Shown here: in pieces, positions 9,735 through 17,483 of the stretch
Position numbering within the stretch: the first letter of the stretch is position 1
Layout: the number at the start of each line of letters is the position of its first letter
Source of the DNA: a virus
IMG/VR virus record: IMGVR_UViG_3300043540_000288
Location: 1-22,167 of that record
Reading direction: 5' to 3' (one strand)
DNA: 22,167 nucleotides
The notes under the pieces: generated by a model
What the model saw: only the letters and a program-made list of their open reading frames with translations
What the model was told of the DNA's origin: nothing
Database searches by the model: none
Translations under genes and position numbers: made by a program

Positions 9735-10439
9735 TTTTTACTCCCTACGAGTGAAGGTGCGTAATTAGGCATATTTATACATTGATTTTTACCTATTGTC
9801 ATTATCGCTTGATATTGCGATATGAATACATTAGCAAGGTTATCCCTTTCATCTATTAAAGAGCATTTATAAGCCGCATAATAAACCAATGCATAAGAAT
9901 ATGCTTCAAATTCTTTATAACCATCAAAAGGTTTATCAGTATCATTAGATAAATCAGTTGAATAAGAATAATAATCAATTCTAATAGTTCCTGTATCAGA
10001 TGAGGTCTCTGGAAATGGGGCAAATCCAATAACTCCTCTTGTTGAAAAATTTATAAAATAATAAGTTGGAAGTCCGCTTTGAACTTCCCATTCACTTCCC
10101 CTGCTATCCAATGCAGCAACCGATAATTCAGTTAAAACATAATAATCCCTTGTAACCCGTCTTATTGATAGAAAATCATCTGGCAATTGATAATAAGTTG
10201 TATTTGTTTCTAATTCAAATGAATATTGCTTTAGGTTGCAAAGCGTAGTAATATCCCATAATTTTTGTCCTTCATTTATAAATTGATTTAATTGACTATC
10301 TGAAAACCTTTGCCTTGCTGTAACCGTGTCATTTATTAGGACCCTTACTTGATTTCTTATTTCGGATAATGTTAATGAGTAGACATTAGGAAGGAATAAA
10401 CTTAAAAAAAAAAGCCAATAAAGATATTTTTCTGGTCAT
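9731..10439 (-). CDS. Head-tail adaptor (SU10-type), frame interrupted at a T10 run
   Basis: The body reads LSEIRNQVRVLINDT, RFSDSQLNQFINEGQKLWD, YYQLPDDFLSIRRVT and a C-terminal EFEAYSYALVYYAAYKCS, a pattern I associate with podovirus adaptor proteins that dock under the portal. No ATG exists in this frame; the first usable start is TTG 10186, which would remove the N-terminal helices. However, ATG 10439, behind AAGAGGTAATT, opens a 17-codon frame (MTRKISLLAFFFFKF...) that stops at 10386. If one T of the run at 10404-10413 is skipped, the two frames join into 235 residues beginning MTRKISLLAFFLSLFLPNVY, a textbook signal peptide followed by LTLSE. So the gene is either frameshifted by a sequencing or real one-base insertion, or expressed by slippage on the run. 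The stop overlaps the nozzle-like gene's start in ATGA. Confidence 0.7.
10404..10413 (-). other. T10 homopolymer at the adaptor frame break
   Basis: Ten consecutive A on the plus strand (T10/U10 in the mRNA), inside the hydrophobic core of the adaptor's predicted signal peptide. Removing one base joins the frame starting at ATG 10439 to the adaptor body. Runs of nine or more A/T are known sites of polymerase slippage and also of sequencing length errors. Confidence 0.85.
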
Positions 10440-10441
10440 AA

Positions 10442-10591
10442 TTACCTCTTTTTTCGTTTCGCTTTTTCAGGCAAACTCTTAAATCTCTTGGTATGTTTTA
10501 GCCATCGTTCAGTCGTTCCTTTTGGCAATTTACCTTTCTTTTCCTGAACTGCGAAAAATCGCATTTGCTTTTTACTGCGAAATGGACTCAT
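10442..10591 (-). CDS. Small basic phage protein, 49 aa
   Basis: A 49-residue frame from ATG 10591, eight bases after AAAGGAG, to TAA 10442-10444, three bases before the adaptor start. It begins MSPFRSKKQMRFFAVQEKKG and ends TTERWLKHTKKFKSLPEKAK plus a run of basic residues. The pattern SKxQxRFxxA ... WxKHTxxxKxLPE is widespread in small proteins encoded in phage head-tail regions; no function is established to my knowledge. The high positive charge (about one-third Lys/Arg) is compatible with binding DNA or the acidic faces of connector proteins. Its fit to the operon and good ribosome site make it a real gene. Confidence 0.75.
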   Translation of the reverse strand: MSPFRSKKQMRFFAVQEKKGKLPKGTTERWLKHTKRFKSLPEKAKRKKR

Positions 10592-10603
10592 TATAATCTC
10601 CTT

Positions 10604-11017
10604 TTAATCTTTACTATCGTATTGAATTTCGCCTACAATATAAACACTTCCAGCAATTCCATCCTGTAATCTGGCATATATAGGCGCTTCATTATAGTCC
10701 TCAATATAATATTTAACAAGTCCTAATTTCTGTCCATTACTTGAATTAGTGCAAGTAGTTCCTGAAGTTGTAGTCGTAGATAAACAAATAAAGCCAGGCA
10801 AAGCAGTAGAAGTGGTTTCTATTATAGAATATCGTCTTGTATCTTGAGTTGATAAAACAGCGGTCCAAGAAGTTGAGGCAACAGAAACACTAAAAGGAAC
10901 TCTTGTATTTCCATTATTTATATATGTCTTTGTAACCGAATAATCCTGTCTTGGTGCTGATTTAATAACGCCATATAAAGCAATTATGCCTATGAATATT
11001 ATTATTATTTTTCTCAT
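10604..11017 (-). CDS. Small beta-rich virion protein with signal peptide
   Basis: 137 residues. The N-terminus (MRKIIIIFIGIIALYGVIKS then APRQDYS) is basic then strongly hydrophobic, with an Ala-containing possible cleavage site. The rest is Thr/Ser/Tyr-rich and predicted beta, with two Cys (FICLST and GTTCTNSS). The family is not recognised. It lies between the capsid block and the adaptor, where many phages place head-fibre, decoration or connector-associated proteins. It has an AGAGGAT site before ATG 11017. Next to it is another small protein of similar size with the same kind of N-terminus, so the two may form a pair. Confidence 0.5.
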   Translation of the reverse strand: MRKIIIIFIGIIALYGVIKSAPRQDYSVTKTYINNGNTRVPFSVSVASTSWTAVLSTQDTRRYSIIETTSTALPGFICLSTTTTSGTTCTNSSNGQKLGLVKYYIEDYNEAPIYARLQDGIAGSVYIVGEIQYDSKD

Positions 11018-11028
11018 AAATTATCCTC

Positions 11029-11439
11029 TTATGAGCAAGCAGTTGTAGATGAAGTTATTGCTGAAAAATCACCAGCGTCTGTTCCTGTGGAGATGCAAAC
11101 AGGAACTGAACAATTGCTACAATAATAAATTTCACCGACAGATGCTGGAGTGATAGCAGCAATTTCCGTTTTTGTTTTTGAATAAAGTTTTATTGCCCCA
11201 GTCATTGACACATAGTCAGTATATACAGAAGCAACCTTATAAGTAGCATTTCCTATCTTATAAGTGCTTGCCGCTCCAGGTATAAAGTCGCCACTTGAAT
11301 TGACACGCCAGAAACTATATTTGCCTGACATATTATACCCCAAAGTCGCATAATCGCCCTTTTCAGCAACAACTTGATAGCCAAAATCCATTACAATTGC
11401 TAATATAGATATAACAATGGCTATTTTAATAAACTTCAT
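11029..11439 (-). CDS. Small fibre/decoration-like virion protein with signal peptide
   Basis: 136 residues. It starts with a hydrophobic stretch (MKFIKIAIVISILAIVMDFG) that could be a signal peptide or anchor. The body contains DYATLGYNMSGKYSFWRVNS, GDFIPGAASTYKIGNATYKV and, near the end, YYCSNCSVPVCIST. Such W-R-V-xx-x-G-x-F-x-P ... STYxxGN phrases occur in short phage fibre or decoration proteins. The clustered Cys near the C-terminus could form disulfides if the protein is exported, or bind metal. ATG 11439 follows GGAGGTTATT. It is placed between the capsid-side helical protein and a similar-sized exported protein. Confidence 0.55.
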   Translation of the reverse strand: MKFIKIAIVISILAIVMDFGYQVVAEKGDYATLGYNMSGKYSFWRVNSSGDFIPGAASTYKIGNATYKVASVYTDYVSMTGAIKLYSKTKTEIAAITPASVGEIYYCSNCSVPVCISTGTDAGDFSAITSSTTACS

Positions 11440-11472
11440 AATAACCTCCGAATATAAGATAATCTTTAAATA

Positions 11473-11958
11473 TTATCTATCTTTTCGGATATAATTAAGG
11501 TCTGATATAAACGGGTCGTCAGGTTCAAGCAATCTTCCTAATCTTTTCCATTCCTGAATAGCAGCCTCTATTTTAGTATTACTTAACCTTTCAGTTGCTT
11601 TTCTTACCGCTGTAGTAAATTCGGGGTCAGACCTATCGTATATATGTAATTCTCGTCTGGTTTCAAGATAAGGCATAAATATTTTCTCAAGTTCTTCCCT
11701 TCTTTTCTTTATCTTATCTCTTTTAGCAGGGTCAGTAACTTTTTGAGGCGAATGCTCTTCAAGTTGCTTTTCAAGTGTCTTTATTTGTTCTCTTATTTTA
11801 GCCCTATCTATGCTTATTTCGTCAAGTTCCACAGTTGTGAAGTCATTAGTTCCGAACTCTTTAGAAGCGTTTTGCAATTCCTTTAATTCCTGAATATCAC
11901 GCTTCTTTTGTTCTATTTCCTGTGGGGTTAACAATGGTTTGTTATCTTGTCTTGTCAT
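11473..11958 (-). CDS. Uncharacterised helical, charged phage protein
   Basis: 161 residues, dominated by Glu, Lys, Arg and Leu, with a coiled-coil-like first half (PQEIEQKKRDIQELKELQNA; REQIKTLEKQLEEH) and a second half ending in DPFISDLNYIRKDR. No family was recognised. It follows the major capsid gene at 29 bases, with a strong AGGAGG before ATG 11958. By position it may be a capsid- or connector-associated protein, but nothing in the residues shows this. Its stop codon lies in a short AT-only inverted repeat (11457-11478). Confidence 0.75.
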   Translation of the reverse strand: MTRQDNKPLLTPQEIEQKKRDIQELKELQNASKEFGTNDFTTVELDEISIDRAKIREQIKTLEKQLEEHSPQKVTDPAKRDKIKKRREELEKIFMPYLETRRELHIYDRSDPEFTTAVRKATERLSNTKIEAAIQEWKRLGRLLEPDDPFISDLNYIRKDR

Positions 11959-11987
11959 TTATATCCTCCTGATAGATAATATAATTA

Positions 11988-12881
11988 TTAGCTCGGATTA
12001 TTCCCGTATACCCATCTCCACTCTACCGTAGAGACAGCACAAGAGAAATATCCAGCTAATTTAAGAACCATAGTATCAAATTCACCGCTTCTATAGAACT
12101 GAACCGGCTCCCATTCTCTAAATATTAAATGGTCTTTCATCATCTCGCTATTTACCAAGAACCAAGCGGAAGTTGATGTTAAAAAGTTATCCCATATAAT
12201 AGCATTATATCTACCTTTTAGATAGTTTCTATTATTGAAGTCAGTATCAACTTTTCCAGCTGATTTGATAACTTCATAAATATCCTGTTCAAGGTCCATA
12301 GGGGCAATTATCGTATCTGGAATATTCCACATTATCTGGTCGGCATTGGTCTTAAATTTCTTAAAATAATTCTGGACGGTAAATAGATTTGCCGCGGAGA
12401 AAGCCAATGAACCAGTATTACTTTGATTAGACCCGCCAACTTTAGAGGTATGGGCGGAATAACAAAGAGGGTTGCCATCGCCAACCGTAAAGGTAGTAAA
12501 AGCATTATTAAATACCTGTGCGCCAAGTATTTCCCTTTTTGCTCTTGCAGCTTCGGCTAATCTCCTCACTGCCGCTTCCGCTACTCCATAAAGGTCATTT
12601 CTCAAAAACCTTCTCGTAAACTTAAGACCTTTAGAATATTCAACTTCGGTTACTGACTTTTTATAGCCCTCTTTCCAATCTGAATATTGAACCTCGCCAT
12701 TAAACTCCTCAAACTCACCTATATCGCCTGTCTCAAGGTCATATTCAGTTCCCTGTTCCGCATCTTTGAACTGAAATATATACGGAAGCATTGATTTAAA
12801 GTCCTTATATTTTTTTAAGAATATAAGACTTAAATCTTTCTGAACAACTGAGCCCCAATTTCCTACGCCTATTGTAGCCAT
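11988..12881 (-). CDS. Major capsid protein
   Basis: 297 residues. The sequence has the look of an HK97-fold capsid protein: a short N-arm, an acidic EFEEFNGEVQYSDWKEGYKK segment compatible with the E-loop, a long helix EAAVRRLAEAARAKREILGA (spine helix), a NPLCYSAHTSKVGGSNQSN loop, and a C-terminal A-domain half (NADQIMWNIPDTIIAPMDLE, WFLVNSEMMKDHLIFREWEP). The LxxxxH...GGxxxSN phrase recurs in Mu gpT-like and related phage capsid families. No protease or delta-domain-like extension is visible; assembly is presumably guided by the separate scaffold gene upstream. It lies directly after a putative decoration gene, with AAAAGGAGTATAAT before ATG 12881. Confidence 0.85.
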   Translation of the reverse strand: MATIGVGNWGSVVQKDLSLIFLKKYKDFKSMLPYIFQFKDAEQGTEYDLETGDIGEFEEFNGEVQYSDWKEGYKKSVTEVEYSKGLKFTRRFLRNDLYGVAEAAVRRLAEAARAKREILGAQVFNNAFTTFTVGDGNPLCYSAHTSKVGGSNQSNTGSLAFSAANLFTVQNYFKKFKTNADQIMWNIPDTIIAPMDLEQDIYEVIKSAGKVDTDFNNRNYLKGRYNAIIWDNFLTSTSAWFLVNSEMMKDHLIFREWEPVQFYRSGEFDTMVLKLAGYFSCAVSTVEWRWVYGNNPS

Positions 12882-12936
12882 ATTATACTCCTTTTAAATA
12901 ATAAATTTATAATCTTGAGAAGTTATATCTTGCTGG

Positions 12937-13725
12937 TTAATCTATTGGATGAAGCGCAGTATTAACTAACTGCAATAAATAGTAAATGCTGAATTGAGAA
13001 AGGCTATTAAGCCCTGTCAATCCACCGTGATTATTCGGGTCAAGCATTTCATCAAGCCCATTTCTCTTGATATATCTTGCCAGAATATTGCACCTTCCAG
13101 TTCCAACTGCGGCAGTCGTTCCAACTTTTGTTCCTGCCGTCGCCGAAGGCGCAGTCCAAACTATTGCCTGATGAAATAACGGCAATATTTTGCAGACATA
13201 AGAAGTGTTATCTATTGCCGTTGAAAATGCTGTTGGAATAGTGCAAGAGCCAGAAGCAGAAGTATTTATAAACTCTATCTGCCCAGCGCCAGCGCCAGAG
13301 GCAACATATAAAAAGCCAGTATCTATATTATCCTCAAGGGAAGTTATAGTTACGGTTTTCGTTCCAGCATTATATCCAGCAACAGCAATTTTTGAAGTTA
13401 AATCCTGCTCTATTCTGACTATCGTATGGGCATCGCAAATCTCAACTAATCTTGACGGATATGCTAAATCATTTCCGCCAGCAGGTGCGAACCAACTAAC
13501 AGAACCATCTACAAGCGCATCGCCTGTTTCCGAATAATCGTGAAGTTCTGCAAGAATACCAACCACATCAGCATTTGAAGCCGCAGTATTTTTTATAAGA
13601 ACGCCATCATCTGTTTCGGCAGTTACGCCAGGCATAACAAAAGAGCCAGGAAATATATCCGCTCCACCGCCATAAATAGGCATTCTGATTAACCTTGACT
13701 TTAATGATTGAACTACTTCAGCCAT
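12937..13725 (-). CDS. Putative capsid decoration/structural protein
   Basis: 262 residues, Gly/Ala/Thr/Ile-rich and predicted beta throughout (for example GTKTVTITSLEDNIDTGFLY). The part near residues 25-60 (PGSFVMPGVTAETDDGVLIK, then NADVVGILAEL) resembles small beta-barrel decoration proteins, which often precede the capsid gene. The remainder (residues about 110-190) looks like a second beta domain, and the C-terminus (GLTGLNSLSQFSIYYLLQLV) is helical. It lies between the scaffold block and the major capsid gene with TAAGGAG before ATG 13725. An identity as decoration or head-associated protein follows from position and composition only. Confidence 0.5.
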   Translation of the reverse strand: MAEVVQSLKSRLIRMPIYGGGADIFPGSFVMPGVTAETDDGVLIKNTAASNADVVGILAELHDYSETGDALVDGSVSWFAPAGGNDLAYPSRLVEICDAHTIVRIEQDLTSKIAVAGYNAGTKTVTITSLEDNIDTGFLYVASGAGAGQIEFINTSASGSCTIPTAFSTAIDNTSYVCKILPLFHQAIVWTAPSATAGTKVGTTAAVGTGRCNILARYIKRNGLDEMLDPNNHGGLTGLNSLSQFSIYYLLQLVNTALHPID

Positions 13726-13780
13726 ATAAAACTCCTTAATTCTAAAATTTAAAATCTTGGATGAAGTAACTCTTGAATGT

Positions 13781-14212
13781 TTATAATTTTGGTGTATTTT
13801 TGGTTTCTACGGAGGGTATGTCTTGAATTTTTATCTTGGATGAGTGTTTACTAAAACAAAGAGGACAACCAGCATTCTTGCTATATTTTTGGTCAGGAAC
13901 ATATTCAGTTCCTATAACATTACCATCTTTATCTTTAATGTCATTAGTCGTTACGGTTATTTTACCGCCAGCGCCGTTGCCATCATCAGAACCGCCGCTA
14001 TGGTCAACTTTTTGAATATCAACAAGATGACCACATATCTGACATTTTACTTTTCGCTTAAAAGAACCTGGTCCCTGTAATGCTCCTGTTCTAATATTAT
14101 TCTTTCTTAATAATCCATCGCCTTTTGTCTCACTTGGGAATGCATCTTGGCATTCAGAGAACAACTTCTTTTCTGGTATCTGTCCTGGAGCATCACCATA
14201 ATTTTTTAGCAT
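13781..14212 (-). CDS. Small protein with two CxxC pairs (probable zinc ribbon)
   Basis: 143 residues. Two Cys pairs, CQICGHLVD at 57-60 and CPLC at 116-119, could make one split zinc ribbon; a Gly/Asp-rich insert (HSGGSDDGNGAGG) and a beta hairpin separate them. The N-terminus contains KKLFSECQDAFPSETKGDGL. No family name can be given. It is between the scaffold and the decoration-like gene, so a role in head assembly is possible. ATG 14212 is preceded by AAAGG at nine bases. A TTGACA lies at 14226-14231, but no -10 box places a start before this gene. Confidence 0.6.
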   Translation of the reverse strand: MLKNYGDAPGQIPEKKLFSECQDAFPSETKGDGLLRKNNIRTGALQGPGSFKRKVKCQICGHLVDIQKVDHSGGSDDGNGAGGKITVTTNDIKDKDGNVIGTEYVPDQKYSKNAGCPLCFSKHSSKIKIQDIPSVETKNTPKL

Positions 14213-14239
14213 ATTTTTAAACCTTTGTCAATAGGCAAC

Positions 14240-15034
14240 CTATTTTCCTTTTTGCAATTCCTTTAAATCATCTTTACAACTTATTTCAATTCCATTGCCA
14301 TATCTTTTATAATCATCTAATACTTTTAAGTTTTCATTTTTTAATTTATTAACTTTTCTTTCAATTGTTAATCTCTCAAAGTCACGCATATCGCTTGTAT
14401 CAACTTCAAGTTCATCAACTTCTTCTCTTTCTTCTCCTTTATTAAATTTCTGGCTTGAGTATGATTTATCTGTCATCTTATCTCCCACTTTTCCTTTAAC
14501 ATATGTTTCAGCTTTAGCAAGCAATGATTTTAATTTTACAGGGTCTTTCTTAACTTCTTCTGGATAGTCATTAAGAAAATCCTGTATATCTTTTTCATAT
14601 CTCAAAAAAGCAGGTTTACTTTTGAAGTAATTATAAATTTCTTTTTCATAATTTGATTTCTTTTCAAATTCCTCAAGTTTTTTATGCGCTTCAAGAGCCT
14701 TATTTTCTGTTTCCTTTAATTTCTTTTCCCACTCTTGTTCTTTAATTTTAAAAATATTATCAATGACCATTAACTGCTCTTTAGTCATTCCTGTTTTTTC
14801 AGTAAACTCCTGCCATTGTTCTTCAGTCCAACTCTGCTGTGCCTGTTGAGGCGTTGTATCTTTTTGACTTAAAAAAGATTTAGCTGCCTCTAACTGCCCT
14901 TCAAGTTTCGCTTTTTCTTCCCTTAATTTTATTATCTCTTCCTGATTATCTGTTTTGCTATCTTGCTTTTTATCCTGCTCATTAGCCAGTGTGTTATTAT
15001 CCTGCTCGTTATCTTTATTTTCTTCTGTAATCAT
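14240..15034 (-). CDS. Capsid scaffolding protein
   Basis: 264 residues, hydrophilic and acidic, with a Glu/Asp/Gln/Asn-rich disordered start and long Lys/Glu coiled-coil stretches (IIKLREEKAKLEGQLEAAKS; WEKKLKETENKALEAHKKLE). The C-terminus is Lys-rich (DDYKRYGNGIEISCKDDLKE), as expected for the capsid-binding end of scaffolds. Size, composition and place between portal and capsid genes fit a classical scaffold that is lost on maturation. ATG 15034 shares one base with the preceding gene's stop (TAATG) and has GAGGAGG at a good distance, so translation is coupled. Confidence 0.75.
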   Translation of the reverse strand: MITEENKDNEQDNNTLANEQDKKQDSKTDNQEEIIKLREEKAKLEGQLEAAKSFLSQKDTTPQQAQQSWTEEQWQEFTEKTGMTKEQLMVIDNIFKIKEQEWEKKLKETENKALEAHKKLEEFEKKSNYEKEIYNYFKSKPAFLRYEKDIQDFLNDYPEEVKKDPVKLKSLLAKAETYVKGKVGDKMTDKSYSSQKFNKGEEREEVDELEVDTSDMRDFERLTIERKVNKLKNENLKVLDDYKRYGNGIEISCKDDLKELQKGK

Positions 15035-15411
15035 TATTCCTCCTCTTCAATTGTATTTTCTTTTGCTGTATCTATCTTGGCTGATAATTCCGATAATTTG
15101 GCTTTTGCCTCTTCTAATAAGTCCTGCGACTTATTAATATGCTCTTTTAAGTCCTTTAAGACAAAAACGGCGCCGTAATACATTTTCAGATTTGCCAGAA
15201 CAATATCAGATGCATCAACTATATTTTCACTTAAAACATAATCAATTCTATTCTGATATGCTTTAATAGTATTATCAATAAAGGTTAAGACGCCTTGTTT
15301 ATAATCTTCTATTTTATCCGATTGGAATTTAGATAAAGCATCTATATATTTTTTTACTAATTCCTTTTGCTGGACTAATTTTTCTATATCTTTTTTGGTA
15401 TATTTAACCAT
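15034..15411 (-). CDS. Small helical protein, first gene of the head operon
   Basis: 125 residues, Lys/Glu/Leu/Ile-rich and almost wholly helical (YTKKDIEKLVQQKELVKKYI; LLEEAKAKLSELSAKIDTAK), ending in an acidic EEEE tail. No family was recognised. It is the first gene downstream of the consensus promoter at 15442-15470. ATG 15411 lacks a clear Shine-Dalgarno; a second -10-like TATAAT lies six bases upstream of it. It is coupled to the scaffold through TAATG. A cofactor of scaffold or portal is plausible from position only. Confidence 0.7.
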   Translation of the reverse strand: MVKYTKKDIEKLVQQKELVKKYIDALSKFQSDKIEDYKQGVLTFIDNTIKAYQNRIDYVLSENIVDASDIVLANLKMYYGAVFVLKDLKEHINKSQDLLEEAKAKLSELSAKIDTAKENTIEEEE

Positions 15412-15448
15412 AATAAAATTATACTAAAAAACCATAATAAAATTATAC
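15406..15448 (-). repeat. Tandem 19-bp repeat duplicating -10 box and ATG
   Basis: GTATAATTTTATTATGGTT occurs exactly twice, at 15430-15448 and 15406-15424, period 24. Each copy contains TATAAT, six bases, then ATG. The upstream ATG (15435) opens only ATG GTT TTT TAG; the downstream ATG (15411) starts the 125-aa gene. Confidence 0.9.
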
Positions 15449-15470
15449 ATTAAAAAACAAACAATGTCAA
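15442..15470 (-). promoter_or_regulatory. Consensus sigma70-type promoter of the head operon
   Basis: Reading the minus strand: TTGACA (15470-15465), a 17-base spacer, TATAAT (15447-15442). All twelve consensus bases match. The -35 box overlaps the portal stop codon (TGA inside CTTGACA). The predicted start is near 15435, at a decoy ATG, giving a leader of about 24 bases before the 125-aa gene. Confidence 0.8.
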
Positions 15471-17470
15471 GTCCTAACTTGCCCTGGCGTTACTGCTCCT
15501 GGCATAGGTTGCTGTGCTTGACCTTGTAATAGCGCCATAATATTTTGACCTTGTTGATTTATTGGAACATTTGACTTTGGCTTAACCATTAATTTTTCAC
15601 TATCTGGCTCACCTGAAACTTTAACCATTCTATTCCATAAATCAATAACTTTTTCATCGCCCATCATTATCAATTTATACATTTGCATATACAATTGAAA
15701 TAGACCGCCAATTCTTTGCATTGAAAATTCGGGCGACAAGGTTAAAGAGCGTTTTTTAGAATACCAATAAATATCTTTTGTTAATAAATTTTTATCAATT
15801 GATTTAGTTACCAATTCGCCATTTTGCTCAATATGATATTTTATTTCCTCATTTGAATATTGGGATAATAAAGAAAAATTCAGATTTGCCAATTCCGGCA
15901 CAGAGGTAGCAAATTCTGTTATATAATCCTCAATTCTTTGATTTGCCTGTTGAAGCAAGGCAATTGTCTTGCCCATTGGCGAGCGTGGGTCTTCTGGAGT
16001 TGATTTTCCAGATAAACCCTGTGAAGCGCCAATAGATAATTCTATATATCTATTTAAAAGATTTTCCTCGTCAAGCGAATTGCCAGGCTGGTCAAGGTTC
16101 TGTAAGACCAATTGTTTTACTCCACTATTTATATCGTTCACCCAAAAAGTTACACCTGGTCTTATCAGATTTTTATCAGCCCAAAAGTCCAAATCATCTT
16201 TTAGTGATTTATTAGCAAGCATAATTGGACTTGTAACCAATGTTCTTATATTATTTCTATTTCTATGTAAGGTGTCTATTTCAATAAAATTATTATAATT
16301 TTCGCTTAATAATGAAACGCCCAAAAATCTATTATCTCTGGAAACAAATTTAAATGGAACACAGAAATCAATATTCCTTCGGAACAAATACGGCTTAAAT
16401 GACAATATCTTTTTAAAGGTTGGGTTAAATGTAACAAAATATTTTTCTCTAATTCCATCTCCATCTAAATCTGTTTTATAAACGCAATCAACTATTAAGT
16501 ATGGTTCTTTTTCTTTGCCTTCAACTCTTGCGGCTAATCCTTCAATAAAATTTCTACTTGCTGACCAAACATCTTTTACATTTTCTTTTTGTTCCAATAA
16601 TTCATTAACCTTCTTTTGATAAAACTCGCCTCGCTTTGCTTTTTCTGTTAATTCGCTTTCTGATAAATAATATTCGCTACCATACATTTCTAATTCTGAC
16701 ATTTCGGTAGCGTGGAATGGATAGAAAATAAATTTAGCCAGAGGGATAATTTCATATCTTGGACCTTCATATTTAACAAAATCGTAATAATAACTTACAT
16801 TAACTTCTGTCTCTGGATCAATAATAAAACTATCCATTATTTTGTCATATTCTTCCTGTTCTATTCCCGCATCTTCAGCGGTAGGATAGTCCCTAATAAA
16901 ATCCTCTGCTGAAGTATAATTTTTATAATCATATGCTCTTTCTATTTGTCTCTCCCAATAGCCAGATATTATAAGCGTTCCATCTCTAAAGCAAGGTATA
17001 ATTCCTTTTCTTAATATATTAAGCCCATTGCTTTTGGTATGGAAACTATAATTATTTATCTCTTCAATTTTAGTTAATTCCTCTTTTGAAATATTTTCGC
17101 TTTTAGAAACAGCGGAGAATATATTTGGGTCTGAAAACATTGCTTTATTAAAGACGGCTTTAAATATTCTTGCTATACCTGAAACATAATTAGTTCTAAT
17201 ATTAGAAGCGCCTTCAAAAGGGAAATCAACGCTTTCGGTAACTCCTTCTAATAAATCATTGTTTTCAATTAACTTCTGTCTTAATGCTTTAGTTTTCTTT
17301 TTCCAGATATCATATTTTTCTTTCAAATCATCCGCTATCTTTTCTAAACTTTCATCTGATTTTCTTAAATTGGAATTTTGAAAACTAAACTTAACTTTAG
17401 AAATTTCTTTAGATAATTTATCTGAAATATCTTTAGGCGGTTTTTTGACAATAATGTTTATTACTTGCAT
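15467..17470 (-). CDS. Portal protein
   Basis: 667 residues, in the size range of podovirus portals. Visible features include EGVTESVDFPFEGASNIRTN near residues 75-95, IARIFKAVFNKAMFSDPNIF, the DLDGDGIREKYFVTFNPT beta segment at about 340-355, and a C-terminal region with STPEDPRSPMGKTIALLQQA (helix entering the channel) then a Gln/Pro-rich end. The Y(F)DFPFEGASNxR start is typical of SU10/phiEco32-like and related portal families. The portal forms the dodecameric DNA channel at one capsid vertex. It follows the small basic gene by 13 bases and precedes the head operon promoter. ATG 17470 has no obvious Shine-Dalgarno, unusual among these genes. Confidence 0.85.
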   Translation of the reverse strand: MQVINIIVKKPPKDISDKLSKEISKVKFSFQNSNLRKSDESLEKIADDLKEKYDIWKKKTKALRQKLIENNDLLEGVTESVDFPFEGASNIRTNYVSGIARIFKAVFNKAMFSDPNIFSAVSKSENISKEELTKIEEINNYSFHTKSNGLNILRKGIIPCFRDGTLIISGYWERQIERAYDYKNYTSAEDFIRDYPTAEDAGIEQEEYDKIMDSFIIDPETEVNVSYYYDFVKYEGPRYEIIPLAKFIFYPFHATEMSELEMYGSEYYLSESELTEKAKRGEFYQKKVNELLEQKENVKDVWSASRNFIEGLAARVEGKEKEPYLIVDCVYKTDLDGDGIREKYFVTFNPTFKKILSFKPYLFRRNIDFCVPFKFVSRDNRFLGVSLLSENYNNFIEIDTLHRNRNNIRTLVTSPIMLANKSLKDDLDFWADKNLIRPGVTFWVNDINSGVKQLVLQNLDQPGNSLDEENLLNRYIELSIGASQGLSGKSTPEDPRSPMGKTIALLQQANQRIEDYITEFATSVPELANLNFSLLSQYSNEEIKYHIEQNGELVTKSIDKNLLTKDIYWYSKKRSLTLSPEFSMQRIGGLFQLYMQMYKLIMMGDEKVIDLWNRMVKVSGEPDSEKLMVKPKSNVPINQQGQNIMALLQGQAQQPMPGAVTPGQVRT

Positions 17471-17483
17471 ATGACTTTATTTT

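Noticed and set aside
9731-10186. Adaptor as a 151-aa protein starting at TTG 10186
   Set aside because: It would cut off conserved N-terminal helices that continue upstream in the same frame, and no ribosome site precedes the TTG.
11457-11478. Inverted repeat AGATAAT/ATTATCT around a stop codon
   Set aside because: Seven AT-rich pairs with no following T-run; too weak to call a terminator.
14226-14231. TTGACA upstream of the 143-aa gene
   Set aside because: At 17 bases the -10 position (TAAAAA) lies inside the gene, so it cannot serve its start; probably chance in AT-rich sequence.
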